A stretch of 11,552 bases of DNA from Acidobacteriaceae bacterium (GCA_003133425.1 PKXI01000022.1:1-11552), one strand, 5' to 3'. Shown: positions 1 through 8,107, counted from the stretch's first letter. A program made the numbers and translations. Notes: generated by a model from the letters alone, not told the origin.

Positions 1-675
1 AAGTACAACTGTAGTACTAGGCAAAGCGGCGACCTTCCGATACTCCTCTTCGAACATCACCGCATACTTGCCCTTCTCCTTGGCCCCGTCGGCGTTGTAC
101 TTGCGGTAGTTCTCAACCGCATCGATGAAGAACAGACTCAGCACCTTGATGCCTTGCGGCCGAAGCCGCAGCTCTTTATCAAGGTGTTCAACAATTGTGC
201 GCCGGATCATCTGCCGCTTGACAGCGTCGCCATCCACCTCGCCGATGGCCTGGCCCGGCCGAAGCAGGTTCTCCTGGTTGCTTAGTTCCAGATACTAATC
301 GTCCGTACCGCAGCCGATGGCCTGAACCAGACAGTTCGCGTACACAGCTCTGCCAGTAATTTGCTCCAGGTCGTCACCCGGTCGCACGGTCACCCTCTCG
401 CGAGTGACACCCAGTAATCCCTGCATGTCGGGCACAACCTTGGCGCTGAAGGTACCCCTCTGGTTATTGGTTGCAATCAGTTTCACACAGCACTTGTTGT
501 GTCCACCTTCCACTTCGAGTGAGGCCACTTCAATCTGCTTCACTAACTTGCGTTCATAGGCGTCCACTGCATCCAGCCGGTAGACCATATGATGCTTGTC
601 GGCGTGTGTGGCGGAGTAGCGCAGGGTGCAGAGAGGGTACATCGCGTCGAGGGCCTTCTTACCGCTGCCTGCCGG
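1..675 (-). pseudogene. res: Type III restriction enzyme Res subunit (SF2 helicase), internal fragment, broken
   Basis: Reading leftward from about 675, the frame holds LRYSATHADKHHMVYRLDAV, then AYERKLVKQIEVAS and GDDLEQITGRAVY, and after a stop YLELSNQENLLRPGQAIG, HLDKELRLRPQGIKVLSLFF and EEEYRK. From family knowledge this is the part of a type III Res subunit that starts just before helicase motif III (the SAT in YSATH) and enters the second RecA-like domain. Res cuts DNA using ATP together with its Mod methylase partner. The Walker A and DEAD-box motifs that should come earlier are absent: the frame instead joins malQ sequence at about 676. An in-frame TAG lies at 295-297, at a place where the family consensus I recall has Glu (GAG to TAG by one substitution). 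The frame then stays open to the window edge, so the rest of the gene and any mod gene would lie to the left. It cannot make a working enzyme as read. Confidence 0.75.
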
Positions 676-1493
676 CACATCCCAGCGATAAATCGGATTT
701 CCCCAGAGCTGCCCGGTGGCGCTGAAATAATCCGGAGGCACGCCGGAAACCACGGTTGATTTGCCTTGGCCGTCGAGATAGAACAACTCGGGATGGGCCC
801 AGACATCGGCGCTGTCGTGCGCAACATAGATTGGGACGTCGCCCATGAAACGGATGCCGTGCTGCGCGCTTTAGGCCTTGAGATGCTCCCACTGGCGAAA
901 GAACTCAAATTGCCAGAACTTAAAGGCGTCGATTTCCGGGGCGAGTTTCCGCGCCCACTCACTCACAGAATGCGCATCTCGCCGACGAATCTCCGCATCC
1001 CATGATGTCTAGGCCGTTGAGTGGTGCGCATCCTTCAATGCCATGAAGAGCGCATAGTCATCAAGCCATGGACTAGCGCTCTCACAAAAACGCTCGAAGG
1101 CGACGTGATCCGCATTGGAAGCATCGGCAAAAAAGCCGCCGACGCACGCCGTAAAGCCGACATCTTGAATTCGATCACCTGGCCAAAGGCGACAAAGTCT
1201 TCAGGAAACGGCGGCGCGTGAGCCAGATCCAGGTCAGACTCCTGGAGCAGGCCCCGATCGCGCAAGCGCTCAAGGCTGATCAGCAGCGGGTTGCCAGCAA
1301 AGGCAGAGAAACACTGGTACGGGGTATCACCGTATCCGGTTGGATTCACAGGCAGCACCTGCCACAACTTCTGCCCGGCAGCACTGAGGAAATCGGCGAA
1401 TTCGTAGGCGCACGGGCCCAGATCGCCAATGCCGAACTGACTAGGCAACGAAGTGAAGTGCAACAGGATTCCACTCGATCGCGGAGATCTCAA
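676..1493 (-). pseudogene. malQ: 4-alpha-glucanotransferase (amylomaltase), 5' half, decayed
   Basis: MalQ is a GH77 enzyme that transfers maltooligosaccharide chains in the cytoplasm. Recognisable blocks in order are RSSGILLHFTSLPSQFGIGD, WQVLPVNPTGYGDTPYQCFS, AFAGNPLLISLE, SPWLDDYALFMALKDAHH, KFWQFEFFRQWEHLKA, GDVPIYVAHDSADVWAHPE and GVPPDYFSATGQLWGNPIYR. About 270 of the roughly 500 residues usual for the short form remain. The half carrying the catalytic Asp/Glu/Asp is missing, replaced by res sequence. Three lesions are visible. One base is missing in the A run at 1129-1134: an added base restores AAFFADASNADHVAFERFCE. There is a TAG at 1009-1011, probably Trp to stop in WTSWDAE, and a TAA at 871-873. 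The start is uncertain: TTG at 1491-1493 fits the family N-terminus, with no clear ribosome site. An in-frame ATG at 1650-1652 would add about 53 residues encoded by the upstream hairpin block and is unlikely. It diverges from the GH13 gene at 1785. Confidence 0.85.
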
Positions 1494-1513
1494 GCCGCCA
1501 CTATATACAGGTT

Positions 1514-1641
1514 GGCGGCCTCTGTGCAAGGCCGCCGGAACCCCGGCTGGGTTCCGTTTGAAACAAAGCTCTCCCTCTGGGGCCAAAGCCCAGTGATCCC
1601 GTGTTGTTCGATTCACGGGCCGAAAGCCGTGCCCTTCAAAC
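1514..1641. repeat. Block of tandem hairpins, REP/MITE-like intergenic repeat
   Basis: This lies in the 291-base gap between malQ and the GH13 gene. Stems seen directly: GGCGGCC 1514-1520 with 1530-1536; GGAACCC 1537-1543 with 1549-1555; CTGGG 1577-1581 with 1589-1593; CCCGTG 1598-1603 with 1614-1619; and CACGG 1614-1618 with 1627-1631. The last two share an arm and exclude each other. An outer stem, GTTTGAA 1556-1562 with TTCAAAC 1635-1641, encloses the last three. Stems with GCCAAAG and CGAAA loops, and the phrase TTTGAAGGGCACGGCTTT on the minus strand, resemble structured intergenic repeats that I remember as common in Acidobacteriaceae genomes. The copy number cannot be judged from one window, so the repeat family is inference while the hairpins are observed. 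A cis-acting leader RNA is the alternative. Confidence 0.55.
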
Positions 1642-1784
1642 TGACCCACCAACCCTACCGGGCAACAATCCGGCGAGAGATCAAACTCCGCAACGGCGCC
1701 ACTGTGCGGATACCGGGGGAGAGTTAAGAGTGCTGCGATAGTGGTAGACTGTGTCGGTTCAGGGCCGAAGCAGGAAGCCCAAGA

Positions 1785-3651
1785 TTGAAGATGTTCCGCG
1801 CACTTTTTCTTCTGCTCTTCACCGCATCGGCCGTGACGCGGCTTTCAGCCGAGAAGCCGGTTATCGACAACATCGACCCGCCCGATTGGTTCGTACAACT
1901 GCCCGAACCGATGCTGCTGGTCCACGGTTCCGGCCTGGCTCAGGCGCACTTTTCCGTTACTGCAAAGGGCGTTGCACCGGCACGTACTCAGGTATCAGCA
2001 AATGGCCACTGGGCTTTTGTTTGGCTCAAGACCGCCGGGGGCTGCGCCGCAGACCATCCAGATCAAAGCGAGCGACGCTGAAGGCAGCGCAAGCCGCTCC
2101 TGGGAACTCAAGGCGCGCACCGAGCCGGCAGAGGCGCACCGAGGATTCTCTCCCAGCGACCTGATTTACCTGGTGATGACCGATCGCTTTGCCCGCGGCA
2201 GCAAGGATAACGGCCAAGCGGCCGGTCTTGATCGCTCCAGGCCGAAAGGCTGGCACGGAGGCGATTTTGCAGGCCTCGAACAGCATCTAGACTACTTGCA
2301 ATCGCTGGGCGTGACCGCCCTGTGGACCACGCCAGTCTATGACAACGGTGCCATGACCGACTCGTACCACGGGTACGCCGCTACCAACCTTTATGCCGTG
2401 GACCGCCATTTTGGCACACTGGACGACTATCGGCATCTCTCCTCCGGCCTCCATGCCCGCGGCATGAAACTGGTGATCGACATGGTTCCCAACCACATTG
2501 GAGTTCTGCACCCATGGGTAAGCGACCCCCCGGCGCCGGACTGGTTCCACGGCACCGTCGCCAACCACACCCATTCCGAGGGCGACTTCAACAACCTCAT
2601 CGATCCCCATGCCGCCAAAGCGAGTTGGCGCCAACTCACGGAGGGATGGTTCGTCGATGGCATGCCGGACATGAACCAGGAGAACCCGCTAGTCTCTCAA
2701 TACCTCATCCAGAACGCTCTTTGGTGGGTAGAGACGGCGCAGATTGACGCCATCCGCATCGACACATTTCCTTACGTTGGACGCGCCTTCTGGCATGACT
2801 TCCACGCCGCGCTTCACCAGGCTTTTCCGCGCTTGACGACGGTGGGCGAAGTTTTTAACGGCGATCCGACCGTCACCTCTTACTTCGCCGGCGGCCGCGA
2901 GCACATGGGCATCGATACCGGCCTCGACACCCCCTTCGATTTCCCGGTCTACTTTGCCGTGCGCGATGTACTCACCCATGACAAGCCCATGACGGAGCTG
3001 GCTGCGATCCTCCGTCAGGACTCGCTCTATCCGCATCCTGATCGTCTGGTTCATTTCTTCGGCAATCACGACACGACCCGCTTCCTGACTGAAGCTAAGG
3101 GCTCGCTTCCCCGCCTCAAGGAGGCACTGGGGTTGCTTGCGACCTTGCGCGGCACACCGGAGCTTTACTCAGGAGACGAGATCGCCATGCCCGGAGGGGA
3201 AGACCCGGACAACCGGCACGACTTTCCTGGCGGTTTTCCCCAGGAGGTATCCAACACCCAGCCCTCAGCCTTCGCTGCGGCTACCCGCGACGCGGATCAG
3301 GAATCGACATTCGACTGGACCGCTGCGCTGTTCGCTGCTCGCAGGAGCCATCCCGCTCTTCAGGGAGCCGCACAGCAGGATCTGTTCGCGGACGAAACTG
3401 CATTCGTCTTCGTCCGCACTGCCAACCTCAGCGGATGCACAGGCGATCATGCTCAGGAAGCTGTCCTCGCGGTCCTGAATACGAAGCCCGTGCCCCGCAG
3501 CCTCACGATTCCCGCCGGCAGCACAGCACTGGAAGCCTGCAAGCAACTCCAACCCCTCGCACCGGCTGACAACGGTTCTGCCTCCGTGCTCAATGGAGCC
3601 GTCCATATCGAGGTTCCGGGCGATTCCTTCTCACTCTTCCTGGTCCGCTGA
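1785..3651 (+). CDS. Exported GH13 neopullulanase/cyclomaltodextrinase-like alpha-amylase, frameshifted
   Basis: The enzyme would hydrolyse alpha-1,4 (perhaps also alpha-1,6) links in maltooligosaccharides, cyclodextrins or pullulan outside the cytoplasm. Correcting one extra G in the run at 2037-2041 gives about 621 residues, close to SusA-type neopullulanases. In order: a signal peptide (about 1-22), an N-terminal beta domain starting PVIDNIDPPDWFVQLPEPML (about 25-105, cyclomaltodextrinase-N type), the GH13 barrel, and a C-terminal beta domain to the end. GH13 motifs in corrected numbering: DMVPNH (Asp232, His237), RIDTF (nucleophile Asp326), VGEVF (acid/base Glu355), FFGNHD (Asp429) and the region-V-like MPDMNQENP. 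As read, translation from the start ends after 98 residues at 2081; the rest is open from before 2041 to 3651. The start is TTG 1785 (7 bases after AGGAAG at 1772-1777) or ATG 1791. The single homopolymer lesion in an otherwise clean frame suggests sequencing error or a very recent mutation. Confidence 0.85.
2037..2041 (+). other. Frameshift site (extra G) in the GH13 gene
   Basis: The frame from 1785 reads WLKTAGG and then leaves the family sequence and stops at 2079-2081. The frame open from here reads AAPQTIQIKASDAEG, which continues the beta domain. Removing one G from this run of five joins the two as LKTAGAAPQTIQIK. Confidence 0.8.
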
Positions 3652-3654
3652 AAC

Positions 3655-3702
3655 AGCGGGGGCGAGGAGTGCGCTCCTGCTTATGCCATCAGCCTCCCCG
3701 CT
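3655..3702 (+). terminator. Terminator-like nested hairpin after the GH13 gene
   Basis: Just after the stop codon at 3649-3651, AGCGGGG (3655-3661) pairs with CCCCGCT (3696-3702), and inside it AGGAG (3665-3669) pairs with CTCCT (3674-3678). There is no T-run after it, so it is not a classical intrinsic terminator; it may instead protect the 3' end. Apart from this hairpin and the promoter region near 3880-3924 I see nothing recognisable in the 299-base gap 3652-3950. Confidence 0.4.
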
Positions 3703-3881
3703 CCGGTCCGGGTGGACGACAATCTGTTGAAGCGCTGCAACGATGAACTGACGGGGCCGATGCCACAAACGACCGGGTACTTCACTAATTGCCTTAGGAA
3801 TGATTCCGGCCAGCAAGCCACAATGCAGAGAACGCCCCGTTGCCGCCGGTTCGTTATTTAGCTGCATACACATTGAAGATC

Positions 3882-3906
3882 CGCCTTGCCGCCGGCTTGG
3901 CGGAAC
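3882..3906. promoter_or_regulatory. Inverted repeat overlapping a predicted -35 box
   Basis: TCCGCC and GGCGGA arms flank TTGCCGCCGGCTT, with a further GCC/GGC pair inside. The right arm covers the predicted -35 box of the downstream glycosidase gene, a position where a bound repressor would block transcription. Operator function is inference; a chance GC-rich palindrome is possible. Confidence 0.25.
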
Positions 3907-3924
3907 GAGCTTGTGGATTAGAAT
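3897..3924 (+). promoter_or_regulatory. Predicted sigma70-type promoter for the six-hairpin glycosidase gene
   Basis: TTGGCG (3897-3902) is followed after 16 bases by TAGAAT (3919-3924). This places the transcript start about 20 bases before the start codon at 3951. The match is moderate and made by eye. Confidence 0.4.
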
Positions 3925-3939
3925 AGGGCTGCATTTTGC

Positions 3940-3944
3940 GAGGT
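3940..3944 (+). promoter_or_regulatory. Ribosome binding site that fixes the start at 3951
   Basis: GAGGT lies 6 bases before ATG 3951. The alternative in-frame TTG at 3936 lies upstream of this site and would put five extra residues before the signal peptide. Confidence 0.65.
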
Positions 3945-3950
3945 ATTCCG

Positions 3951-6425
3951 ATGATCTCTCGATCGGTGGTTTTTTGCGCCGTGCTGGCCAGTTTGAGCGC
4001 ATTGGCGCAGCAGCCGGATTTGCATCCAGGAAAGGCATTTCCACTGCGCGAGGATGGACCGGTGCTGCGACAGGCGGTGCAGACAGGAGAGCCGTTTACG
4101 GTGGCTGGACCGCAGGGGATGATCGTCGGGCAACAGCAGGGCGTATTCGAGGCCTGGGTGCTGCCGGCGAAGGTGCTGAGCCACCTGACGATCGAGGCGA
4201 ATGTCGAGGGATATCCGGTGCCGATCGATTTGAACACGATGGCGCGGGAGATCGAGGTGCGGCCCGACCGAACGACGATCACGTACGCGCATATCGCGCT
4301 GACGGTAAGGCAGATCATGTTTGCGCCGGAGGGCGTTGCCGATGGCACGGGAGCCGTGGCGCTGTTCCAGGTGGACTCGGTGCGGCCAGTAGAGCTGACG
4401 TTTCGTTTTACCGCGGAGATGCGGAAGATGTGGCCGGAACTGAGCAGCGGGTCGCCGGCTGCGGAATGGGTGGCGCAAGGGGCAAGCGGGTTCTACGTAC
4501 TGCATACGGACTTTCCGGATATTGCGGGAGCCGTGGCGCTTGCTGGGGCGACCTCCGGCGTGATGGCGCCCTACCAGGAGCGGCCGCAGGTACATCCGCT
4601 GGAGTTTCGGCTGCACGTGGATCCGAAGACGGACGCGGGTCGGGTGTATCCGCTGCTCTTCGCGGTAGGGGAGACGAAGGAGACGGCGACGAACACGGCA
4701 TTGGCGGCCAGGCTCGCGGGGTTGGAGGAGGGTTTGCCGGGAATCTATGCCGAGCATGCGGCGCGGTATCGCGAGCGGGAGAAGACGCTGACCGAGATTG
4801 TGACTCCGGATGCGGCACTCGACGCGGACTTCGGCTGGGCGGAGACCTCGATCAGTCAATTGCGCGCCAAGGCTCCGGGCGGCGAGATGGGATTGGTGGC
4901 CGGATACTATGCGTCGGGTGACTCGGCTCGTCCCGGGTTCGGTTGGTTCTTTGGGCGCGATGCGCTCTATACTCTGTATGCGATCGACAGCTTTGGCGAC
5001 TTTGCGCTGGCCAGGACGGAGCTGGAGTTCTTGCTGGCGCGACAGCGAGAAGACGGCAAGATCATGCATGAGTACTCGCAGACGGCAGCGAATGTGGACT
5101 GGAAAGCGCTGCCGTATGAGTACGCCGCGGCGGATTCGACGCCGCTGTTTCTGACGGCCATGTGGGATTACGTGCGGACCAGCGGAGATGTGCCGTTTCT
5201 GCGCGCGCATCGCCAGGCGGTGATGAAGGCGTGGAACTTTGAAATTACGCATGACGCGGATGGGGATGGAATCTACGACAACGCGCAGGGCACGGGATGG
5301 GTGGAGAGCTGGCCGCCGGGGATGCCCAAGCAGGAGATCTATCTGGCGCTGCTAGACGAGCAGGCGTCGCGGGCGATGGCCGAGCTGGGCCGAGTGCTGG
5401 GCGAGGACGCGATTGCGAGCGGGGCCAAAACGCGCGCGGAACGACTGCATGACACGATCGAACACGAATACTACCGGCCCGGTGCGGATGCCTATGCCTT
5501 CAGTTGGAATGGCGATGGCAAGGTGGATACGGCGGCGACGATCTATCCGGCGATTGCGTGGTGGAATGGCGGCGCGGGACTGGATCATCCGCAGGCCAGT
5601 TTGCGGCGGTGGGCATCGCACGACTTTGCGACGGATTGGGGACTGCGCGACGTGGCCGGGAGCGATCCGCTTTACGATTCGATGAGTTATCACCAGGGAT
5701 CGGTGTGGCCGCTGTTTACCGGATGGGCCGCCATGGCGCAGTATCGCGCGGGTAATTCACTCGCCGGATACCAGGGCACGATGCAGAATGCCGATCTGAC
5801 GGCGGCGCAGGATCTGGGCGCCGTAACAGAGCTGCTTTCGGGAGACCTCTTCGAGCCGTTTGGCAGGAGCACCAGTCATCAGCTTTGGTCGTCGGCGATG
5901 GTGGTGACGCCGGTGCTGCGGGGAATGTTCGGGATTGAGGCCGATGGACTGAATCATCGCCTGAAGGTGACGCCGCGCATACCCGCGGACTGGAATCAGG
6001 CCGAGGTCAAGCGGCTGCGCGTGGGCGAGTCGGTAATCGATGTGAACTACAAGCGCGAAGGCGCGTCGATGCGGATTTCGCTGCGGCAGGTGGAGGGTGT
6101 ACCGGTGCGACTGGAGGGCGCGCCGGGAGATGGGGCAACGCTGCGTGTGCCGCTGCCGGCAGTGGAGGTCAGCGTGGGGCATGGACTGCCCTTGCGCGGA
6201 GCGAGAACGGCTCAGATGAAGGTGCTTCGCGAAAAGATCGAGGGACGGTCACTGCGGTTGGAACTGGAGGGAGTGGCGGGCACGCAAACGCTGCTGCAAG
6301 CGCGTCGTAATGATGATGCTTTGACGATGAAGGTTGAAGGCGCCGAATTGGTTGGAGATGAGCTTCGGGTGAGCTTTGGGCCGGGTACCGGCTATGTGAG
6401 CCAAGTGGTGACTCTCAGCTGGTGA
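3951..6425 (+). CDS. Exported six-hairpin glycosidase, glycogen-debranching-like
   Basis: This 824-residue protein has a signal peptide (about 1-20, ending ALAQ), an N-terminal beta-rich region (about 25-270), an (alpha/alpha)6-barrel region (about 290-660) and a C-terminal beta region. In the barrel, GWFFGRDALYTLYAIDSFGD (331-350), FLLARQREDGKI (360-371), PYEYAAADSTPLF (388-400), SYHQGSVWPLF (579-589) and LWSSAM (645-650) follow the order found in amylo-alpha-1,6-glucosidase/glycogen-debranching C-terminal domains. By motif analogy to KPVEINALW, Glu462 in MPKQEIYL is a candidate acid; Glu626 or Glu634 is a candidate base. DADGDGIYD (435-443) looks like a metal-binding loop. An exported enzyme acting on branched glucans or another alpha-glycan is likely, but substrate and GH family cannot be fixed by eye: GH63- or rhamnosidase-like barrels share this fold. 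It follows the GH13 gene on the same strand, with its own predicted promoter, and converges with the trehalase gene. Confidence 0.75.
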   Translation: MISRSVVFCAVLASLSALAQQPDLHPGKAFPLREDGPVLRQAVQTGEPFTVAGPQGMIVGQQQGVFEAWVLPAKVLSHLTIEANVEGYPVPIDLNTMAREIEVRPDRTTITYAHIALTVRQIMFAPEGVADGTGAVALFQVDSVRPVELTFRFTAEMRKMWPELSSGSPAAEWVAQGASGFYVLHTDFPDIAGAVALAGATSGVMAPYQERPQVHPLEFRLHVDPKTDAGRVYPLLFAVGETKETATNTALAARLAGLEEGLPGIYAEHAARYREREKTLTEIVTPDAALDADFGWAETSISQLRAKAPGGEMGLVAGYYASGDSARPGFGWFFGRDALYTLYAIDSFGDFALARTELEFLLARQREDGKIMHEYSQTAANVDWKALPYEYAAADSTPLFLTAMWDYVRTSGDVPFLRAHRQAVMKAWNFEITHDADGDGIYDNAQGTGWVESWPPGMPKQEIYLALLDEQASRAMAELGRVLGEDAIASGAKTRAERLHDTIEHEYYRPGADAYAFSWNGDGKVDTAATIYPAIAWWNGGAGLDHPQASLRRWASHDFATDWGLRDVAGSDPLYDSMSYHQGSVWPLFTGWAAMAQYRAGNSLAGYQGTMQNADLTAAQDLGAVTELLSGDLFEPFGRSTSHQLWSSAMVVTPVLRGMFGIEADGLNHRLKVTPRIPADWNQAEVKRLRVGESVIDVNYKREGASMRISLRQVEGVPVRLEGAPGDGATLRVPLPAVEVSVGHGLPLRGARTAQMKVLREKIEGRSLRLELEGVAGTQTLLQARRNDDALTMKVEGAELVGDELRVSFGPGTGYVSQVVTLSW

Positions 6426-6458
6426 TGCCGGCGCAGCTTGGAATCAAGGATGGAATCG

Positions 6459-8099
6459 CTAGTGAGTGGCCGGTGCTCCTGCCAAGATATCCTGAAGCTT
6501 GAGATAAACGGCGTTGGTCCAGCCGAAGCCGACAACATTGCTTGTGTAGCCAGCGGCGACTTTGATATTGGCGGAGCCATCGGCGACGTTGTATTTCTCG
6601 CGAATCGTTCCATCGTGCAGAAAGTTGTCGAGGATGGACTTGGAGAAATCCCGCGCGATGCGCGCTGTGTCCTCGTGATAGCGGTAACGGTCGAGGCCGG
6701 AGACGCTCAGCCAGTTCGTTGGCGCCCAGCCGAAGGGAAGATCCCACTGCACGCCGGAAGAGTAGTCGCTGGTGGCGAGACCGCCGAGGCGCTCGAAGAG
6801 AGCGAGATGGTCATGGACCGCGGTGGCCTGTCTGGGGCTGGCAACGCCTGCCCACAGCGGGTAAAAGGTGGCGATGAAATGGTAGGACGAGCGTTTGGCT
6901 GTCGTGAAGTTGTAGTCAAGGTAAAGGCCCTGGCCGGCGTCCCATAGGTAGCGATTGATCGCGGTCTGCCGGGCTGCAGCGCGGCGCTCCCAGGTCTTCG
7001 CCTCGAGGGTGCGGCCGAGCAGTGTGGCGAAATGCGCCATGTCCTTCTCATATTTGAAGAGCAGGCTGTTCAGGCAGACCGGTGCGTATTGGTCGGCGGA
7101 GCCGGAGAACGGACCGAAGCGAAAGCTGGTGTCGAAGCCCGACTCGCGCATGGCGCGGTCGCCCCGGTAGTAGGCTGCTGAGAGCCTATGCCCGTCGACG
7201 ACGGCCGAGGCACACACGTGGGAGGCGGCAATGTCGCAGCTTGTTTTGGCAAGGGCCGCGGCTTGTGCCGGAGTTGGTTGGGCGGGACCGTCGACGAGGT
7301 ACTCGGGATGGTCGGCGGGATGCGCAAGCAGCCAACGAATCACGTCTGGGTAGTAGCTGGAGTCGTCGGCCATCTCGGGGACAGGGCCTTCTCCGAGGTC
7401 GTGATACCGGGCAAGGCCTGTGCTTCCTGCCCGATGTTCGACCGATGTCCACAGAGCGTAGTCGCGCTGCGCGTATTCGTATGCGCGGGCGAGCCATTTG
7501 AGGTCGGGCTGCGTACCGGTGGCGGGGTGCTCGTACACTTCGCGAATCATCGAAGAGAGAAAGGGCGGCTGCGAGCGGGTGAAAAAGTAGGTGCGGTTGG
7601 CGTTCAGGATCGCGCCGTAGTTTTCGGTCTCAAAAAAGAAGTTTTCAACCATGCCGCGCGCGAGGTCGTTGCGGCCGCCCCGAACAAGGCCGAGGAGGAT
7701 GAAATAGCTATCCCATCCGTACATCTCGTTGAAGCGGCCGCCGGGGACGACGTAGCGGTTGGGCAAATAGAGCAGGCCTTCGACGGCCAGCTCCGTAGGG
7801 CGGACATCTCCAATACGATGGATGACGCGTGGGAGATGGTCGACCTCGACGTGGCAGTTGGCCTGCATGGCGGCGACCGCAGGTGGAGTGGGGAGATCGG
7901 TGGGGAGATAGAGAACGGGCGTCGTCTGTACCTTCGGGTCGACGACGGATTTGCACTCGGACATGGAGCGGGACAGCGTATCCCAGCCGCTGGTGATGTA
8001 CTCACGGATGTCTGCGGGGTTCGCTGCGGTGGGTGACTGCGCCGTCGCCGCGACAGCGGCAAGCAAGAGGATGGCTGCGAGAGTGCGCTTTGTGAGCAT
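6459..8099 (-). CDS. treA: Periplasmic trehalase, GH37
   Basis: The enzyme hydrolyses alpha,alpha-trehalose to two glucoses outside the cytoplasm. The protein has 546 residues (E. coli TreA has 565) and begins with a signal peptide of about 20 residues. Both trehalase signatures are complete: PGGRFNEMYGWDSY (119-132) and QWDLPFGWAP (451-460). By motif comparison with E. coli TreA (Asp312, Glu496), the catalytic acid is Asp323 in ESGFDTSFRF and the base Glu501 in EKYNV. The usual motif around the acid is ESGWDFSSRW; here two tryptophans are phenylalanine. The start ATG at 8097-8099 has GAGGA 8 bases upstream (8108-8112). It lies 80 bases downstream of the alpha-glucosidase gene on the same strand, which suggests an operon, and ends 33 bases from the convergent glycosidase gene. 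No frame lesions are seen. Confidence 0.95.
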   Translation of the reverse strand: MLTKRTLAAILLLAAVAATAQSPTAANPADIREYITSGWDTLSRSMSECKSVVDPKVQTTPVLYLPTDLPTPPAVAAMQANCHVEVDHLPRVIHRIGDVRPTELAVEGLLYLPNRYVVPGGRFNEMYGWDSYFILLGLVRGGRNDLARGMVENFFFETENYGAILNANRTYFFTRSQPPFLSSMIREVYEHPATGTQPDLKWLARAYEYAQRDYALWTSVEHRAGSTGLARYHDLGEGPVPEMADDSSYYPDVIRWLLAHPADHPEYLVDGPAQPTPAQAAALAKTSCDIAASHVCASAVVDGHRLSAAYYRGDRAMRESGFDTSFRFGPFSGSADQYAPVCLNSLLFKYEKDMAHFATLLGRTLEAKTWERRAAARQTAINRYLWDAGQGLYLDYNFTTAKRSSYHFIATFYPLWAGVASPRQATAVHDHLALFERLGGLATSDYSSGVQWDLPFGWAPTNWLSVSGLDRYRYHEDTARIARDFSKSILDNFLHDGTIREKYNVADGSANIKVAAGYTSNVVGFGWTNAVYLKLQDILAGAPATH

Positions 8100-8107
8100 G
8101 GTCTCGG

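Noticed and set aside
1..675. An active restriction-modification defence system
   Set aside because: Only an internal piece of Res is present, with an in-frame stop and no ATPase motifs; no mod gene is visible in the window.
1514..1641. CRISPR array
   Set aside because: The stems differ from one another and there are no identical direct repeats at regular spacing.
1218..1727. Plus-strand open frame of 169 codons opposite malQ
   Set aside because: It is antisense to recognisable MalQ sequence and runs on through the hairpin block; there are no domain features.
2031..2045. Programmed frameshift or phase-variable G tract in the GH13 gene
   Set aside because: A run of five G is short for phase variation and there is no stimulatory structure or slippery heptamer I can point to. 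A sequencing error or simple mutation explains it better.
3800..4921. Open frame of 373 codons on the plus strand overlapping the glycosidase gene
   Set aside because: The product is a low-complexity Gly/Arg/Ala-rich shadow of the real frame, with no ribosome site or domain.
3918..5252. Long open frame (444 codons) on the minus strand, antisense to the six-hairpin glycosidase gene
   Set aside because: It is rich in Arg, His and Pro with no recognisable domain. Such frames arise opposite GC-rich genes, and the plus-strand frame has a signal peptide and clear glycosidase motifs.
7188..8036. Open frame of 282 codons on the plus strand, antisense to treA
   Set aside because: The minus-strand frame has both trehalase signatures and a ribosome site; the plus-strand product has no family features.
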